The translations under genes and the position numbers were made by a program. A DNA stretch of 64,000 nucleotides from Bagarius yarrelli. Its lineage: Eukaryota; Chordata; Actinopteri; Siluriformes; Sisoridae. Positions 33,939-45,676 of the stretch are shown here, in pieces (the first letter of the stretch is position 1; every line of letters starts with the position of its first letter). A model generated the notes under the pieces. It was not told the origin of the DNA. It saw nothing but the letters and a program-made list of their open reading frames with translations, and searched no databases. Location: the NCBI GenBank assembly GCA_005784505.1, contig VCAZ01000008.1, forward strand, positions 8,204,763-8,268,762, given 5' to 3'.

Positions 33939-34140
33939 GCCTAAACTTAAAATAACCCTCATGCACAAATTCTACATCTCGCACAGTGTCCTGTCATCTG
34001 GAAAATAAACATGGAAGACACCGAATGCAGCATTTACACAATAGGTTCTTACATTTATAAGGTGATGGGCAGCAGATGACAGTAAATTAATGAGCAGGTC
34101 TTGAGGAGGAACATAATAATAGTATGTTGTGGAGCAGTGG
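33939..34140. other. unassigned spacer
   Basis: Nothing recognised. Confidence 0.4.
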
Positions 34141-34485
34141 CTGTTACTTCAGTACAGACGGAAGGATGCGACCGTGATGTGATCGCCTTCAACAAAATCG
34201 ATTATATATCAAATGTTTCTAGTTACGCGCGAGGGCAAAATGATGACGCATGCCGATCGAACGCCGTCATAATTGTTCACACTGTGGTCGCATATCAAAA
34301 CATCCGATCTGTAGTATTTAATAACGCGTATGGAAGTGACACAAATTGGTGTTTAAAAGATCAGATTCTGAGCAGTTTGTGCTGTTCACACTGCCATTTA
34401 GAAGAAAAAAAATCTAAGTCCATTGTGTTTAAAAAAAATCCGATTTGGGCCACATTTTTCTGCAGTGCAAACGTAGCCATAGTAA
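34141..34485 (+). mobile_element. MITE-I copy 2
   Basis: Right end CTGCAGTGCAAACGTAGCC, preceded by AAAAATCCGATTTGGGCCAC. Internal repeats of the form TTCACACTG occur at about 34278 and 34384. A 133-codon frame (34101-34502) spans the element and has no domain; I treat it as fortuitous. The left end is not resolved. Confidence 0.6.
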
Positions 34486-35588
34486 TTGGGAAAGTTTGGT
34501 GAGAAGACGCTGCGTAAGAAGGCACAGAATTGACAGAAAAAGGGACCCAAAAAATGACCGTTCCCCCTAACTCAGATTACTGTAATACATCTTATATAAA
34601 ATGTGCTAAAACCCAATTTAATTGATGGCAGTTATTACAAATAAAGCATTGTAGCATTGCAGTGGGACTCACAGAGCAATAATAAGGGCATGTTGATGGA
34701 GAAAGGGGCCCTATTGGAGTCATTTCCTTTCATCGTAGAGGTATCGCCTTGGAAGGCAAGGTGGTGGATTTCATTTAAGACTTTTGTTCCGTTCACTCTG
34801 TGTGACGCAACCCTCCGCCGAAATAAAGAAACCCTTCGGTTTGCTATCAAATAGGGAGGAAGGAACGACAACAAGGAACAAAATACAATATTACAGTTAT
34901 AAATGAAAAATGTGGCGCGCCAGAGACAAGAAATGCTCGTCAATGAATCACATAAACGCTTATTTCACAAATAGACGTGTTCACAGAAAAATTCAATTAC
35001 TATTCAATGCATCAGCCATGCAGTCGTAGCAGAATGCCGTTCTTTGTTTTTCAGGCTTTACATCATGTTGAAGAAATACGATCCAAGGTATCAACATGAA
35101 TGCAAATGACAACTCGCATTAAATGCACGTGATTTCGGGTGTACGGCGTGTATAGAATTCCTCCCATTCAGTGAGTACATTCCTTACTCAGTACTTAAAA
35201 AGCGAGCAATATTTTTAGTTTGAATTAAATTAAAACGAAAATAGAAGAGTGGATGGAAGGTCTAATAACCATTCATTTATTTGTCTGTGCTTTAAGGTAG
35301 AAAATAGCAGGTCCAGTTCTTGCCGATTATAGAAGGGTGGGCAGACAGATATCCCAGGTGGGCAATTTTTGGAAGTGGGGTTGCGGAGATATAGATACAT
35401 TCAACTAATTTAATAATGGAATAGCAAAATTGTTAAATATTGTTGTACTAATATTCTTGCTTGGTTAGAAAGACACAGATATGTTTTTAAAATGTTAATT
35501 GAAGGATTATTTTCAACCTTTAGAATGGCTAATGACTGGACTAATAAGCACACATTTAGGCGATATTATAAACTTAGAGTGAAGTTTG
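34486..35588. other. gene-free stretch
   Basis: Overlapping opposite-strand frames at 34635-34943 have no recognised content. A GGCGCGCC palindrome lies near 34914-34921. Confidence 0.5.
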
Positions 35589-35686
35589 TACAGCTACATC
35601 CAGAGCGACTTACATTTATCTCTTTTTATACAACTGAGCAACTAGGGGTTAAGGGCCTTGCTCAGGGGCCCTACAGTGGTGGCTGA
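35589..35686 (-). mobile_element. SINE-B 3' half
   Basis: CATCCAGAGCGACTTACATT and GGTTAAGGGCCTTGCTCAGG: core and proximal tail present, head missing beyond GTGGTGGCT. Confidence 0.8.
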
Positions 35687-35702
35687 AAATATTCTGAAAA
35701 TC

Positions 35703-35714
35703 TATGGATGGATG

Positions 35715-35760
<46 letters not shown>
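35703..35760. repeat. (GATA)n microsatellite
   Basis: GGAT/GATA repeat of about 58 bp abutting the 3' side of a minus-strand LINE fragment; it may have grown from that element's tail. Confidence 0.93.
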
Positions 35761-35849
35761 AGTGCATTAGTGTACCGATGTCTTTACGAAGTTTTAATTG
35801 GGTGGGCAAGACAGATGTTTGGGTAGCCTCAGCCCGTCCATACATATAG

Positions 35850-36117
35850 CCGGCCCTGGTTCTTAAACCTTTTTGTTCTCCCCTTATCGCTCTATATCTA
35901 TGACCTGATGGGAGAACAACAAACTCTATGTAATGGAGGAGACGGAATTTATTATCTCTTAGGCTTTTTGAACAGGTTCTTGCAAATGGCTGTTGAACTC
36001 CAATCACCTTAGATGCAGTTTTAATCAGCTTATGCTGAGTTTCCACACTGCACAAAGTCATCGGAGCTCTGTTGTTTTTACACTGCAAGGCTGTCCGGGG
36101 GGTAACATTCGGCTGCT
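35850..36117 (-). pseudogene. LINE reverse-transcriptase C-terminal relic
   Basis: Minus-strand frame contains HKLIKTASKVIGVQQP, then FVVLPSGHRYRAIRG, matching the TASKIIG … LPSGRRYRAI signature of L2/Rex-like LINE C-termini. The middle (CSKSLRDNKFRLLHY) is diverged and the frame after RYRAIRG no longer fits, so at least one frameshift is likely. The rest of the ORF is missing. Confidence 0.7.
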
Positions 36118-37057
36118 GCTGCTGTGTTGACGTTGCACGATGAATTGGTTACACACTGCAGGACTTTACAACAGGAAGAATCGCAACAACTCTGACAAAC
36201 TAGGTTTCACAACCAAAAGCAGGCAAAGTGATGAGGAAATAATGCAGAATCAGGCGTATGATCAACACTCTTGTGTGAGACTGGAACTGTTATTAAAATG
36301 GTAGCCCACAAGAGGTTCATGATACAAATTGTCTGTTCGCTTATTTACAGCGAATAGGGCAAAAAAGATTATATTAAGATATATTATGCTAATATTGGGG
36401 TCTGTAACCTCTCTTTGCTCTGAAACTTGCACTCTCATTGTCTGTAGGTCATCCAGATGTATATTTCAGTCAGAAATCATTTTAAACAGCAGATTTTTAA
36501 ATCGCTGACAGGTCTGGATATTTAGCATACCAAATATTTCACAAGCCTTTGGGACACAGCGACGATTCTCTCAGATTGCGTCTTTGATAATTCACACTGC
36601 ATCATTATCACTCGGCCGATTTGCCTCTGAATTTCATGCATTCAGGGCCAAGAGGGCTGGGAAGTGAGAAACAGGAATAAAAATCCTGCTGTGATTTAGC
36701 CATTCTGTTTCTACGAGACAATTTTATACAGTCAAAACATTCAATGATGGTCTGTCAGTTGGAATAATGGCATCTACCAATTATTGTAAATTGTAATGAA
36801 TTAGAACAGCGTAAAAGCTTTGGGTGATCATTTTGGCTTTGCTAGCAGTCATGTTCTCCATGCTTGAGTGTGATATTGATAGGGGGTCATTAGTTGAGCG
36901 ATAGGCCCGAGGAGGTCATGTGGTTTGCCTGCACTAACGATGCATTTTTGGTTGTTTGGCTTCAGACGCCGTTAACATTTAATGTTTTTCTCACACTCTT
37001 TTCAATTGCTACCTTTTTAGTTGCCATGGTGAGCTCCGAGAGAAAAGTTTGGGGTCT

Positions 37058-37058
<1 letters not shown>
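36118..37058. other. gene-free stretch, part possibly conserved
   Basis: 36480-36730 has even base composition, no repeat similarity and no frame. It is a candidate conserved non-coding block, on appearance only. Confidence 0.4.
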
Positions 37059-37091
<33 letters not shown>

Positions 37092-37095
37092 TGTG
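37059..37095. repeat. (GT)n microsatellite
   Basis: About 37 bp of GT with one interruption. Confidence 0.93.
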
Positions 37096-37469
37096 CTTTG
37101 AGCTTCAGGATAACGGAGATCAGTTTAGTCAAAGTGCCCTGACCTTTGAAACCGATCCTTTAACAAAGCCTCATTTACATTTAAGACATGAAGCTAAGGC
37201 CATAATTTTATCCGCACTGGTACTTAAGAGGATCCTGTGTAACATTTACTGAACATAATGTGCTCAAAACTGTATATATGTCTGTATTTCTTTAGAATCT
37301 GATTGGCTCTTACAGAAATGGTCTCTTATGTGCTACAATCTCAAATCTGATTGGTTGGCTTTTTGTGTACAAGTCTTTTGTATATATGTTTTAATATATT
37401 TTTAGAAGCAGCTAAATGACCAGGTGCAGTAAATAAACTAAACTGATGTAAGAATGTTGTTGTATACTG
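37096..37469. other. gene-free stretch
   Basis: Nothing beyond two GATTGG (inverted CCAAT) words near 37302 and 37350. Confidence 0.4.
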
Positions 37470-37470
37470 C

Positions 37471-37511
<41 letters not shown>
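37470..37511. repeat. (AAT)n microsatellite, left part
   Basis: About 14 AAT units ending exactly where SINE-A begins. Confidence 0.93.
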
Positions 37512-37780
37512 GGGGCAGCACGGTGGCTTAGTGGTTAGCGCTGTTGCCTCACAGCAAGAAAGGTCCCGGGTTCAACTCCGGTTTCCTCCCACAGTCCAAA
37601 AACATGTATGTTAGATTGATTGGTGATTCTAAATTGTCCTTAATAGTGAGTGTGAGTGTGTGTGTGTTTTGCCCTGTGTTGGACTGGTGACCTGTCCAGA
37701 GTGTACCCCACCAGCAGAGCCCTGTGACCCCGAATTAAAGAATAAGCGGGTATGTAAGAAGGTGAATGAATGAATGAATG
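37512..37780 (+). mobile_element. SINE-A copy inserted in an AAT array, with good Pol III boxes
   Basis: Head GGGGCAGCACGGTGGCTTAG; box A TGGCTTAGTGG fits TRGYNNARNNG exactly and box B GGTTCAACTCC fits GGTTCRANNCC. About 60 bp after box B are deleted (jump from CAACTCC to GGTTTCCTCCC). Ends GGTGAATGAATGAATGAATG and re-enters AAT repeats. The TSD cannot be told from the AAT array. Confidence 0.92.
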
Positions 37781-38045
37781 AATAATAATAATATTTGATT
37801 ATGATAATGCAGATAATGATTTTAATAAAAAAGAAGAAAATTAAAGAAAATAAAAAAGGAATTGTTTTTATTTATTAATAATAATAATTGATTATGATAA
37901 TGCAGATAATGATTTTAATAAAAAAAGAAAAATTAAAGAATAAAAAAAGGAATTGTTTTTATTTATTAATAATAATAATAATAATAATAATTGATTATGA
38001 TAATGCAGATGATGATTAAAATAGAAAAGAAAAGGTAAAGAAAAA
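37781..38045. repeat. tandem array of about 100-bp units with AAT cores
   Basis: TTGATTATGATAATGCAGAT recurs at 37795, 37888 and 37991 (periods 93 and 103). Each unit continues with AATGATTTTAATAAAAAAGA, GGAATTGTTTTTATTTATTA and an AAT run that lengthens in the later unit. The third copy is partial. Confidence 0.9.
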
Positions 38046-39313
38046 AACACAGTTCATTTTATTTTTTTATTATTAAGTTTAGTTAAGCTTTCAAATCATT
38101 CGTTTTCAGAATATTTTTGTAGCAGTCAAAGTTTTCCACTACATCCAATATAAGCACATTTTTATATACACAGGCTAAGTATATAAGCCACAGTGTATAC
38201 GCTCCTGTTTTTAAAACACAGCACAAAAGTAACTATAAATGGATAAAAAAAAAAAGGATTGTGTTTATAGTAACAATTTATAATCAGTTTGCTGTTGTGT
38301 GAGAAAAAAACAAACTTTTTCTATAACTATAACCAGTTTCTAAGAAATAATCACGTCACTGCGTCGTTGATAATTTGTAAACATTATAATAAAATACAAG
38401 ACTGTTACATCTTTAAATTTATCATAATATAACTTCGTTAAGTAAATCCGTCAATACTGTTTTACATACTCTTACTCCTGCCCCGTGTGCATCCGTTCTC
38501 ATTAGAGCTAGCTAATTCCGAAGACCATAGGAGCACTGAAAAATGTAAACTATGACTATCTGTCTTCATTATGCACAGCTGGCAAGTGGAAACATTCACA
38601 TGTCACATTAGCTCCTAAGGTAAGTGCTACATTTTTACTTAACAGGACACCTGAGAGCTGAGCCTCAGCATCTTTGCCTGCTAAAATGAGCCACGGTTCA
38701 AAAACAGAGAACTTTTTGTTAAGGTTAAGAGTTAGCTGAAGAACGAAGGCATGATGCTATGACCACGGAGCAAATTCAAGGATTTTTGAGCTAATAAGCC
38801 GCTTCATTTACTATACACAAAAATAAATAGCAAATTATAACCCCTTCATGCTAATAGTTATTCCGTGTACAGTGCTGTCTTTTGAGTTTTAACCATTGAG
38901 AAGGAAATGTCAATGATTTATCATGACTGGGACAAATACTCAGTCTTCACAAGCCTAATAAAACTTTCAAAGTGATCTTTTTTATTTCTTTTTTTTTAAG
39001 CTAACCTGCGATAGAATCCATCCGGCCAACATAAGGGCTCTCTGCTGTAAGAAGTCACACTTCACTGAAAATGGTTCCCAAAGCTGCCGTTTCCCTGTGA
39101 CTTTAGGATCGAGTTGTTAATTCGTGTCATACTGTCTGATCTCAGGCTAATTTCCCCATGGAAGGAAAGAAACCTGGCTTGTTTTCGCCTACACTGCTAC
39201 ATTCCTGCTTTCTCTGTCAAACTGCTAGATTAATCTGGTCGTGTCTTTCATTATTATTGTTGTCCAGTTTATTAGAAGCACCTGCACAGTAATGCGGTTA
39301 CGTAATTAGCCGA
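38046..39313. other. gene-free AT-rich stretch
   Basis: Nothing recognised. Confidence 0.5.
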
Positions 39314-39489
39314 TTTACATTTACATTCACAGCATTTGGCAGACGTTTTTATTCAGAGCGACTTGCTTTTATTTCTTTAATACAACTGAGCAATTAGTGG
39401 TTAAAGGGCCCTTGGTGATGCTGGGAATTAAACCCACAACCTTCCAAATAGCATTCCAACACCTAAATCACCTAAACGCTAGCTTTTCC
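39314..39489 (-). mobile_element. SINE-B copy
   Basis: ACATTTACATTCACAGCATT, GGCAGACGTTTTTATTCAGA, GCGACTTGC, a shortened core (GGTTAAAGGGCCCTTGG) and an altered head (CACCTAAATCACCTAAACGC). Confidence 0.8.
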
Positions 39490-40192
39490 TACTGTAGCCA
39501 ATCATGTGGCAGAACAAAATTATCCAGATACACATTAGGAGCTTTGGTTTTACACTGTTCAAATATCAGAATAAAATATACTAATTAAGCAACGTTTTTT
39601 TTTAACAAAAACACTTCGCTCGTTGATGAAAAATCACTCAGAAAATAAGCAAAACACTCAGATTTAAACTGCCATAAAAGGTTACAATAACTCATGTAAT
39701 CACTCTCTACAACTGTGGTGAGATAAAAAAGCATCTCAGCATGCACCAAACATTGAACCTTGTGGTGAACGAGATACACCAGTAGAAATCGTCCAAAATC
39801 TACTTTCATACTATATAGTGTGCGAAACTGAGTATGCCAGGCTAATATGTCAGAATATTCACTATGCTAATTACATTATGTGAAAAGTTTCCGGATGATC
39901 TACTACTCCCTGGAGGATTTTGGAGTATGCATCTGATGCACACTCTACTATACCGTGAGGCCGCAAAATGCGGAAGTGGCAGAAAGCACAGACGCAGCAG
40001 TGCTTTAGAAAAAGAAAATTTTCCTTGTAGTTAAATTGCACTCATTTAACATCATTTAAGGTAAACAGTATTGAACTTTAAAATTCACGCTGCTGTGACG
40101 TAGTATGTCACGTGTCAGTATTAACCTGTTGGATGTACTATGTCAGAATTCAATTCATACCAAGCATATTCATACTATATACAACATACTGT
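39490..40192. other. gene-free stretch
   Basis: A 74-codon minus frame (39585-39809) has no content. GTCACGTGTC near 40107-40116 is an isolated E-box-like word. Confidence 0.45.
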
Positions 40193-40522
40193 TAGAAAAT
40201 ACCTTCATTCATCTTCTATACCCACTTTTTCCCTAATTCGGGGCCACAGGGTTCTGCTGGAGTCTATCCCAGCCATCTCTGAAAGGGTGAAAGGCAGGAG
40301 GGGTAACACCCTGGACAGGTCACCAGTCCATCACAGAGCCACACTCGCACTCACTCCTATGGGCAATTTAGAATCATTAATCAATCTAACATGTATGTTT
40401 TTGGACTGTGGGAGAAAACCGAAGTACCCGGAGTAAACCCACACAAGCACACGGAGAACCTCCACACAGTAATTGAGGGAGTAGTGCTAACCACTAAGCC
40501 ACCGTGCTGCCCTAGGAAATAC
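40193..40522 (-). mobile_element. SINE-A copy with 10-bp TSD (one mismatch)
   Basis: Body 40203-40512. Flanks TAGAAAATAC (40193-40202) / TAGGAAATAC (40513-40522). The head end has lost box B by a deletion between CCTCCACACAGT and AATTGAGGGAG; box A (complement CCACTAAGCCA) is intact. Confidence 0.9.
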
Positions 40523-41070
40523 AGACTTAATTAAATATAGTACTACTACTCAAGTAGTATCCAGTATCGAACGGAGCCTACATCATGTTTCACTTCTGTC
40601 TGCCAATACCAGTAATCTAAGGCTACCATGGACACACCCAGGCTATACAACTGTCCAGTTTGGGTGAATCTATGTCTTTGATAGCTTTGGGTTCTTGTTC
40701 TTAGAAGCCAGGAGTGAAACTCAATAGGGTATTTTACTGTAGTAGCTCGTCCACCTATTAACCTTCAAGTTTTTTGGGTTCTGATATGCCGCTCTCACCT
40801 GAATGATTGTTTGAGTTACTGTAGTGTTTATCAAAAAAACACAAAAAGAATCACCTTGTTAGTGCTAAGCTCGCTGGTTAGAGTCTGTAGTATTTCTGTC
40901 AACTTAAACCACCCTGGTCATTATAAATGTTTTTACCTCCTAAAAATCATACCACAATTCAGAGAAATTACATTTTCTCTTTATTCTTTATTCCAAAAGT
41001 AAATGAAGCTACATAATTTAATGCATTGTACTGCTGGCATGTGATTGGCTGTGTACAGTTGTTCCTAATA
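40523..41070. other. gene-free stretch
   Basis: Nothing recognised. Confidence 0.5.
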
Positions 41071-41146
41071 AGACGGCTGGGATTGGGTTCCAGCAGATCC
41101 ATGTGACCCCGAATTAGGGAAATGAATGAATAAAAGAATAATTCCA
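41071..41146 (+). mobile_element. SINE-A 3' end, strongly 5'-truncated
   Basis: AGACGGCTGGGATTGGGTTC, CAGCAGATCCATGTGACCCC and GAATTAGGGAAATGAATGAA only. Fits a short reverse-transcription product. Confidence 0.85.
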
Positions 41147-41765
41147 CATGCAACAAATAGGAATATTTTCCCTGAATAGTAATAATATGCATGCACCCCA
41201 GATTCTTTTTTTTTCATGTTGCAGGTTTCTTTTCTTTTTTTAGCTTGGCATGCATGCAAATTTTCTATACTGCACCATATAGCATACAAACCCATACATA
41301 TACCTATTTAGCAATTATAAACCTAGTTAGACCCCAGTATCTCTTTTAATTATCTTTCCCCTGTGGAAATTAAGTGAGAACTGTGACCTTTTAAGAAAAT
41401 GTCTCCATCTGCATGTTAATGGTATGCAGATGAAGAAAATATTCACCCAAATATTCATAAGTAGACTCTGGGCATGTTGCAGAAGAGGTCACGTTTGTAT
41501 GTAGTATATGCATATAAAATACAAAAAAAGTTCTAAAAGGTGACAGGAAAATAAAGTTTTAGTCTATGCATGCAGAATAGCTCTTAACACGCTTACTTAA
41601 AAGTCCAGGATTACAAGTTTATCCTTGATGATCACAGACATGTCTCATTGTGTGAGACAATAATAATTTGACCCTTATGTGGTGCTTATATTTTTGTTAC
41701 CTATCCAATTTCCACGGGTCTGGTGGACCCACCGCATTAATGGGTTTTTTTAAAACATTAAAATT
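41147..41765. other. gene-free stretch
   Basis: Nothing recognised; GCATGC-rich words occur near 41188 and 41250. Confidence 0.45.
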
Positions 41766-41768
41766 ATT

Positions 41769-41850
<82 letters not shown>
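41766..41850. repeat. (TA)n microsatellite with TACA interruptions
   Basis: 85 bp of TA with two ATACAT interruptions. Confidence 0.95.
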
Positions 41851-41852
<2 letters not shown>

Positions 41853-42486
41853 ATTATTTAGTCCGTTAGATAACAGTATACAGTAAAAGAATCATATATG
41901 ATAGAAATATAAGTACCAGGGAAAATATACTATTTTATGTTCTGCATGGACAATAAGCCAATGAGAATGAGTCTGGAATCGGCTCCCAAAGACCCAAATC
42001 CAAAAACCACTCGAGTTAATTAGGGACACCACCCTAACAGGCAAACAGGCATAAATAAGGCATCTTTGTTAAAACAATAAATAAATTAGAATGTATATAT
42101 TTATATAGTAAATATCATCCTTCACTGAGGATGTTTGGTGGAAAATGTTTAATATGTTATACATTATTCACTGTCATGTTTTTTATTCCTTACTTTCTTG
42201 CCAATTTTGTCTATTTGTGTGCTGGAGTGCAATTACAGAACACCAGGAAATAAAAAAAGAGTCTTCTTTTAGGTAGTATAATAAGTACCGAGCAGACTGT
42301 CTGAGTTCTGTAAGGAAGAACACCATTACGCTGTTTCTTTCAGCCAACTCTTCTGATTCTGTCAGCATTTTCTCAGCTCATGGCCTTCAGCTTCATAACT
42401 TCCTCATAAAGAAGTACTCTCATACAGAAGTCTTGTAAAAAAGACCTCATAAACAAGTGCATCCTTTCTCTGTGTCAAGGTGAACT
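41851..42486. other. gene-free stretch
   Basis: AT-rich; a 61-codon minus frame (42183-42368) is unremarkable. Confidence 0.5.
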
Positions 42487-42513
42487 CCATCCATCCATCC
42501 ATCCATCCATCCA
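42487..42513. repeat. (CCAT)n microsatellite
   Basis: Six CATC units. Confidence 0.9.
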
Positions 42514-42739
42514 ATACTATTATTATCATTATCATTACAGTTTATTTTTGCACAATTTTGTTTGTTTTTATTTGCATGTTAATTTTTATTTTTTATCATC
42601 ATCTAAACCCATAAACCATCTCATGCCACTTTAAGCCACTTGAACTAAACAGAAACTGTATTCTATATCTCCAAAAGTTTTCCTTCAAGTACGTATCGAA
42701 ACACTTTGTTAACACCTTTGCCCTTAAGCATGTGTGTAA

Positions 42740-42770
42740 TCTAACCAATCACAAAAGCAGTTGACGTCAT
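42740..42770. promoter_or_regulatory. CCAAT word next to a consensus CRE
   Basis: CTAACCAATCAC lies about 15 bp before a full palindromic cAMP response element TGACGTCA (42762-42769). A TATA-like TTATAAAAGG lies at 43131-43140. I see no exon nearby, so promoter activity is speculation. Confidence 0.25.
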
Positions 42771-43222
42771 CGGCCCACAGGGTTTTGGCATTGTGGGTAC
42801 CACTGTTAAACATTTGTAAGGCGGCAGGTTGGGTCAGGGTTCTTGCATCACACCGTCCTCACACATGTAACTGGGGTAATGACTTGGTAATGACTATGGC
42901 GACTTGCGTATCTTTTTTCTGCAGCACTTTGACGCAGCTTGAGTTCTTGAAAGGTAATGTCTCTAGATTACGTAATTAACCATGCGTGAATGAGACACTG
43001 CGTCTTATGCCATACCACCAGCGCCACTGTCGCCCTGATTATAAGCTTACTGAGTGGCGCTGCCTCATTACTTTCTGGTGATGTAATGCTTTCTGATAAA
43101 TCAGATTACACACATGCTTTATGGCAGATGTTATAAAAGGGCGTTCCCAGAGCATTTCAACTTTACATACATAACCTACAGACATTTTTGGACACTTTAC
43201 CAGCATACCCAAACTGTCGCTC
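42771..43222. other. gene-free, less AT-rich stretch
   Basis: Higher GC than its surroundings, no recognised repeat; a 72-codon frame (42761-42979) without domain. Confidence 0.4.
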
Positions 43223-43243
43223 TAATATATATATATATATATA
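43223..43243. repeat. (TA)n microsatellite
   Basis: Short, pure TA run. Confidence 0.9.
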
Positions 43244-44563
43244 GTATGTATACACACCGGGTAACACCTGTGTGATGAACTGAAACCCCAGACCACCTCA
43301 CCCAACAGTGTCTGATCTCTCTAATCTTTACGGTGCTATGTAAGGAGGTCGGGGGGTGCTGCTCTATTTTTGACTTTATAGTCAAGCAAGTGGAGGGAGC
43401 TCAGCAGTGCAGTGGTGTGTGAAAACTTTTGTAGGTTAAAAACAACATGTGCAGCTGCATTCTGAATCATCTGCAGAGAACGAATTGCAATGAGACGTAT
43501 GCCTGCCAGGAGCTTAATATCAAGTAACTTGCTTAGACATTAAACCTCTTTTCCATACAGAGTTTTTAATGTTGAGAAAAACACACAACATCCAGTGTAC
43601 ACCCCTACTTTCCACCAGATGCATTGTAACCATCTCTGGTAGCTATTAGGATACACATTAAGAGAACTGTGTGTTCTGAATAATGTATTTGTATTTAGTT
43701 ACACCCAATTTAGAGCCTGTTTTTGCACAGTATTACATTTGCTTAATGATTTTATCATTGATTTTACTTATAACTTGTTGTCTTGCTTTTATGCAGCTTT
43801 TCACTTTACAGCACCAAAACCACAGTATTCGTTACTGCTTTTCGCATGTTAATTCTTTCTTGCCTCAGAACCATTGAAAATTGCCTTCATGACAGAGCAC
43901 GATACATTTTTATCCTAATGAACATGCTGTCTAAATTTCCTAAAAGACTACAGCAGAAACACTTTCCAATTGTAGCACAGAGGGGAAAATACTCTCTCCT
44001 ATCATCCCAGCTTGTCAGAGTAGTTTGTGCTTAAATGGCCACGGTGTATGTCTGGAGGGCTGCAGGAAGCCAGTACAGCCTATAATTCTCCCCTGATTGT
44101 GTTCCGAGAGTGCAGTAATGAAGGCCTGGACTACTCCAACTGGCCTGTCAGTGGAAACAGAAGAAGGAGTGTAAGATTTAATCCTATGGGGAGGTTTTTT
44201 TTTTTCTCCAAGATTGGTTCTTATCATCCAGCCCCTACTAGTCCAGATCAGGAGAAAGTATAAAAGGAAAGAAAGGAAATAGTTGATGGATGGTCGATAT
44301 TTAATGGGCTGAACATTAATTGCAGGGATCGCTATCTCTGGGCTGAACTTGAGGATAGAATACGGATACAGCATATTGTAGAACTGCTATTGCCAAATAG
44401 AAAATATCTAAAAACATAACGCTAATGCCGTCACAGTGATATTTCTTACACTGCGGTTGCATGTCAGTTAATACTAATCACTAAAAGATTAGATTAGAAT
44501 TATGCAAAGTTCATTCTTAGCTTATTATCTGTGTAATGCTGCTTTGGGACAATGTCCAAAAGC
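43244..44563. other. gene-free stretch with possible old repeat pieces
   Basis: 43430-43520 (GCAGCTGCATTCTGAATCAT, CTGCAGAGAACGAATTG, CTGCCAGGAGCTT) and the complement of 44040-44150 recall a dispersed teleost repeat containing a TGCATTCTGGATCA block. The similarity is from memory and too weak to bound. Confidence 0.3.
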
Positions 44564-44685
44564 AAGTGATGCCGTAGTGGTTAAGGTGTTGGACTAATAC
44601 CAGAAAGACTGGGGTTCAGTTGTATAAAGGAGATAAATGTAAGTCGCTCTTGATAAGGGTATCTGCTAAATTCTGTAAATGTCCA
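44564..44685 (+). mobile_element. SINE-B copy with head fused to tail
   Basis: Head GTGATGCCGTAGTGGTTAAG and GTTGGACTAATACCAGAAAG, then GGGGTTCAGTTGTATAAAGG: box B is cut at GGTTC and joined directly to the tail (AGTTGTATAAA; GTAAGTCGCTCTTGATAAGG). The whole core is deleted. Confidence 0.85.
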
Positions 44686-45085
44686 TTGTTGAAATCGCAA
44701 TACATCATTAATTGTTATTCAGGATTGTTCTGTTTGATCTCAAATTCACTTTACTTTCAGTTCACTTGCATCCAACAATCGAAAGCTGCTCCTAAACAAG
44801 ACACTCAACCTAGTACACGCAGTACCCTCATAAAGTCCAGCTGATTTTTTGCAATTCTGGCTACACCGTCACTGCAAAAGTAAAGAATAAATAAGCACCG
44901 AAGAATAAAGTATCCCCCAGTGAGAACCTTAACTCATTTTCAGACCAAGATTCCAGACAGAACCTTATAATACTGAGGGCACAAAAGGCTGCTTTGTCTC
45001 CATTTTGTAAGTGTAGTGTGAATTACTGTCAGTTTATAGTGTTGAGGCAGGACTCTGAGGCAGAGCCAGGTCTGTTCAGTGATTT
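44686..45085. other. gene-free stretch
   Basis: Nothing recognised. Confidence 0.5.
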
Positions 45086-45113
45086 GTGTGTGTGTGTGTG
45101 TACGTGTGTATGT
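45086..45113. repeat. (GT)n microsatellite
   Basis: Interrupted GT run. Confidence 0.9.
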
Positions 45114-45154
45114 GAGCAAGCAAAAAAAAAATCTGTGAGCATTAAAATTAATAT

Positions 45155-45305
45155 ACATTTATATATTTATACATTTACATTTATAAAGTATATTAATAGT
45201 AGAATATTAATTTATTAGTATATTAGAATTGTAATATTAGTATATTAAATTAATATTAGAATATTAATATAAGTATATTCAAAAGTATATTTAATATACA
45301 TTTTT
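45155..45305. repeat. AT-only low-complexity block
   Basis: Made of recurring TATTAATA / TAGAATATTA words, strongly self-complementary, with almost no G or C. Confidence 0.75.
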
Positions 45306-45634
45306 TAAAAGGTTATGTTGAATTCTTAAATAGCGTATTGTAAATTAATCTTACAACCACAGATATTCTTAATGTAACAAATCAAACTATCTGCAGTGAA
45401 ACCTGCTCCTTATTTAAAGTAAAAAAACTACCAGCGAGTCCTTAGTAGGCATGTTTAAAGAAGAGCTGCATAGCGCACTGTGCCTTTAACGTCATTTCAT
45501 TATGAAGGTGTGTCAATTTGTGTAATCGATGAACAAAATTGCACACTATGGAAAAGTTCTTGATTATTCGGCTTTCACTCCGGTTTGTTTGACACCAGGG
45601 AAATATCTCGCTGCCTTTATTTGTGCGAGTTAAG

Positions 45635-45636
<2 letters not shown>

Positions 45637-45672
<36 letters not shown>
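45637..45672. repeat. poly-A run of 36
   Basis: Pure A run bounded by AAGCTAA on the left and AAGCTAA on the right (the flanking repeat shares As with the run). The 87-codon Phe-rich minus frame across it is an artefact. Confidence 0.95.

Positions 45673-45676
<4 letters not shown>

Noticed and set aside
34101..34502. 133-codon frame as a small gene
   Set aside because: Lies over a MITE-I copy, ends beyond its terminus and shows no domain.
44015..44374. 119-codon minus frame as an exon
   Set aside because: No splice context or domain; partly resembles an old dispersed repeat.
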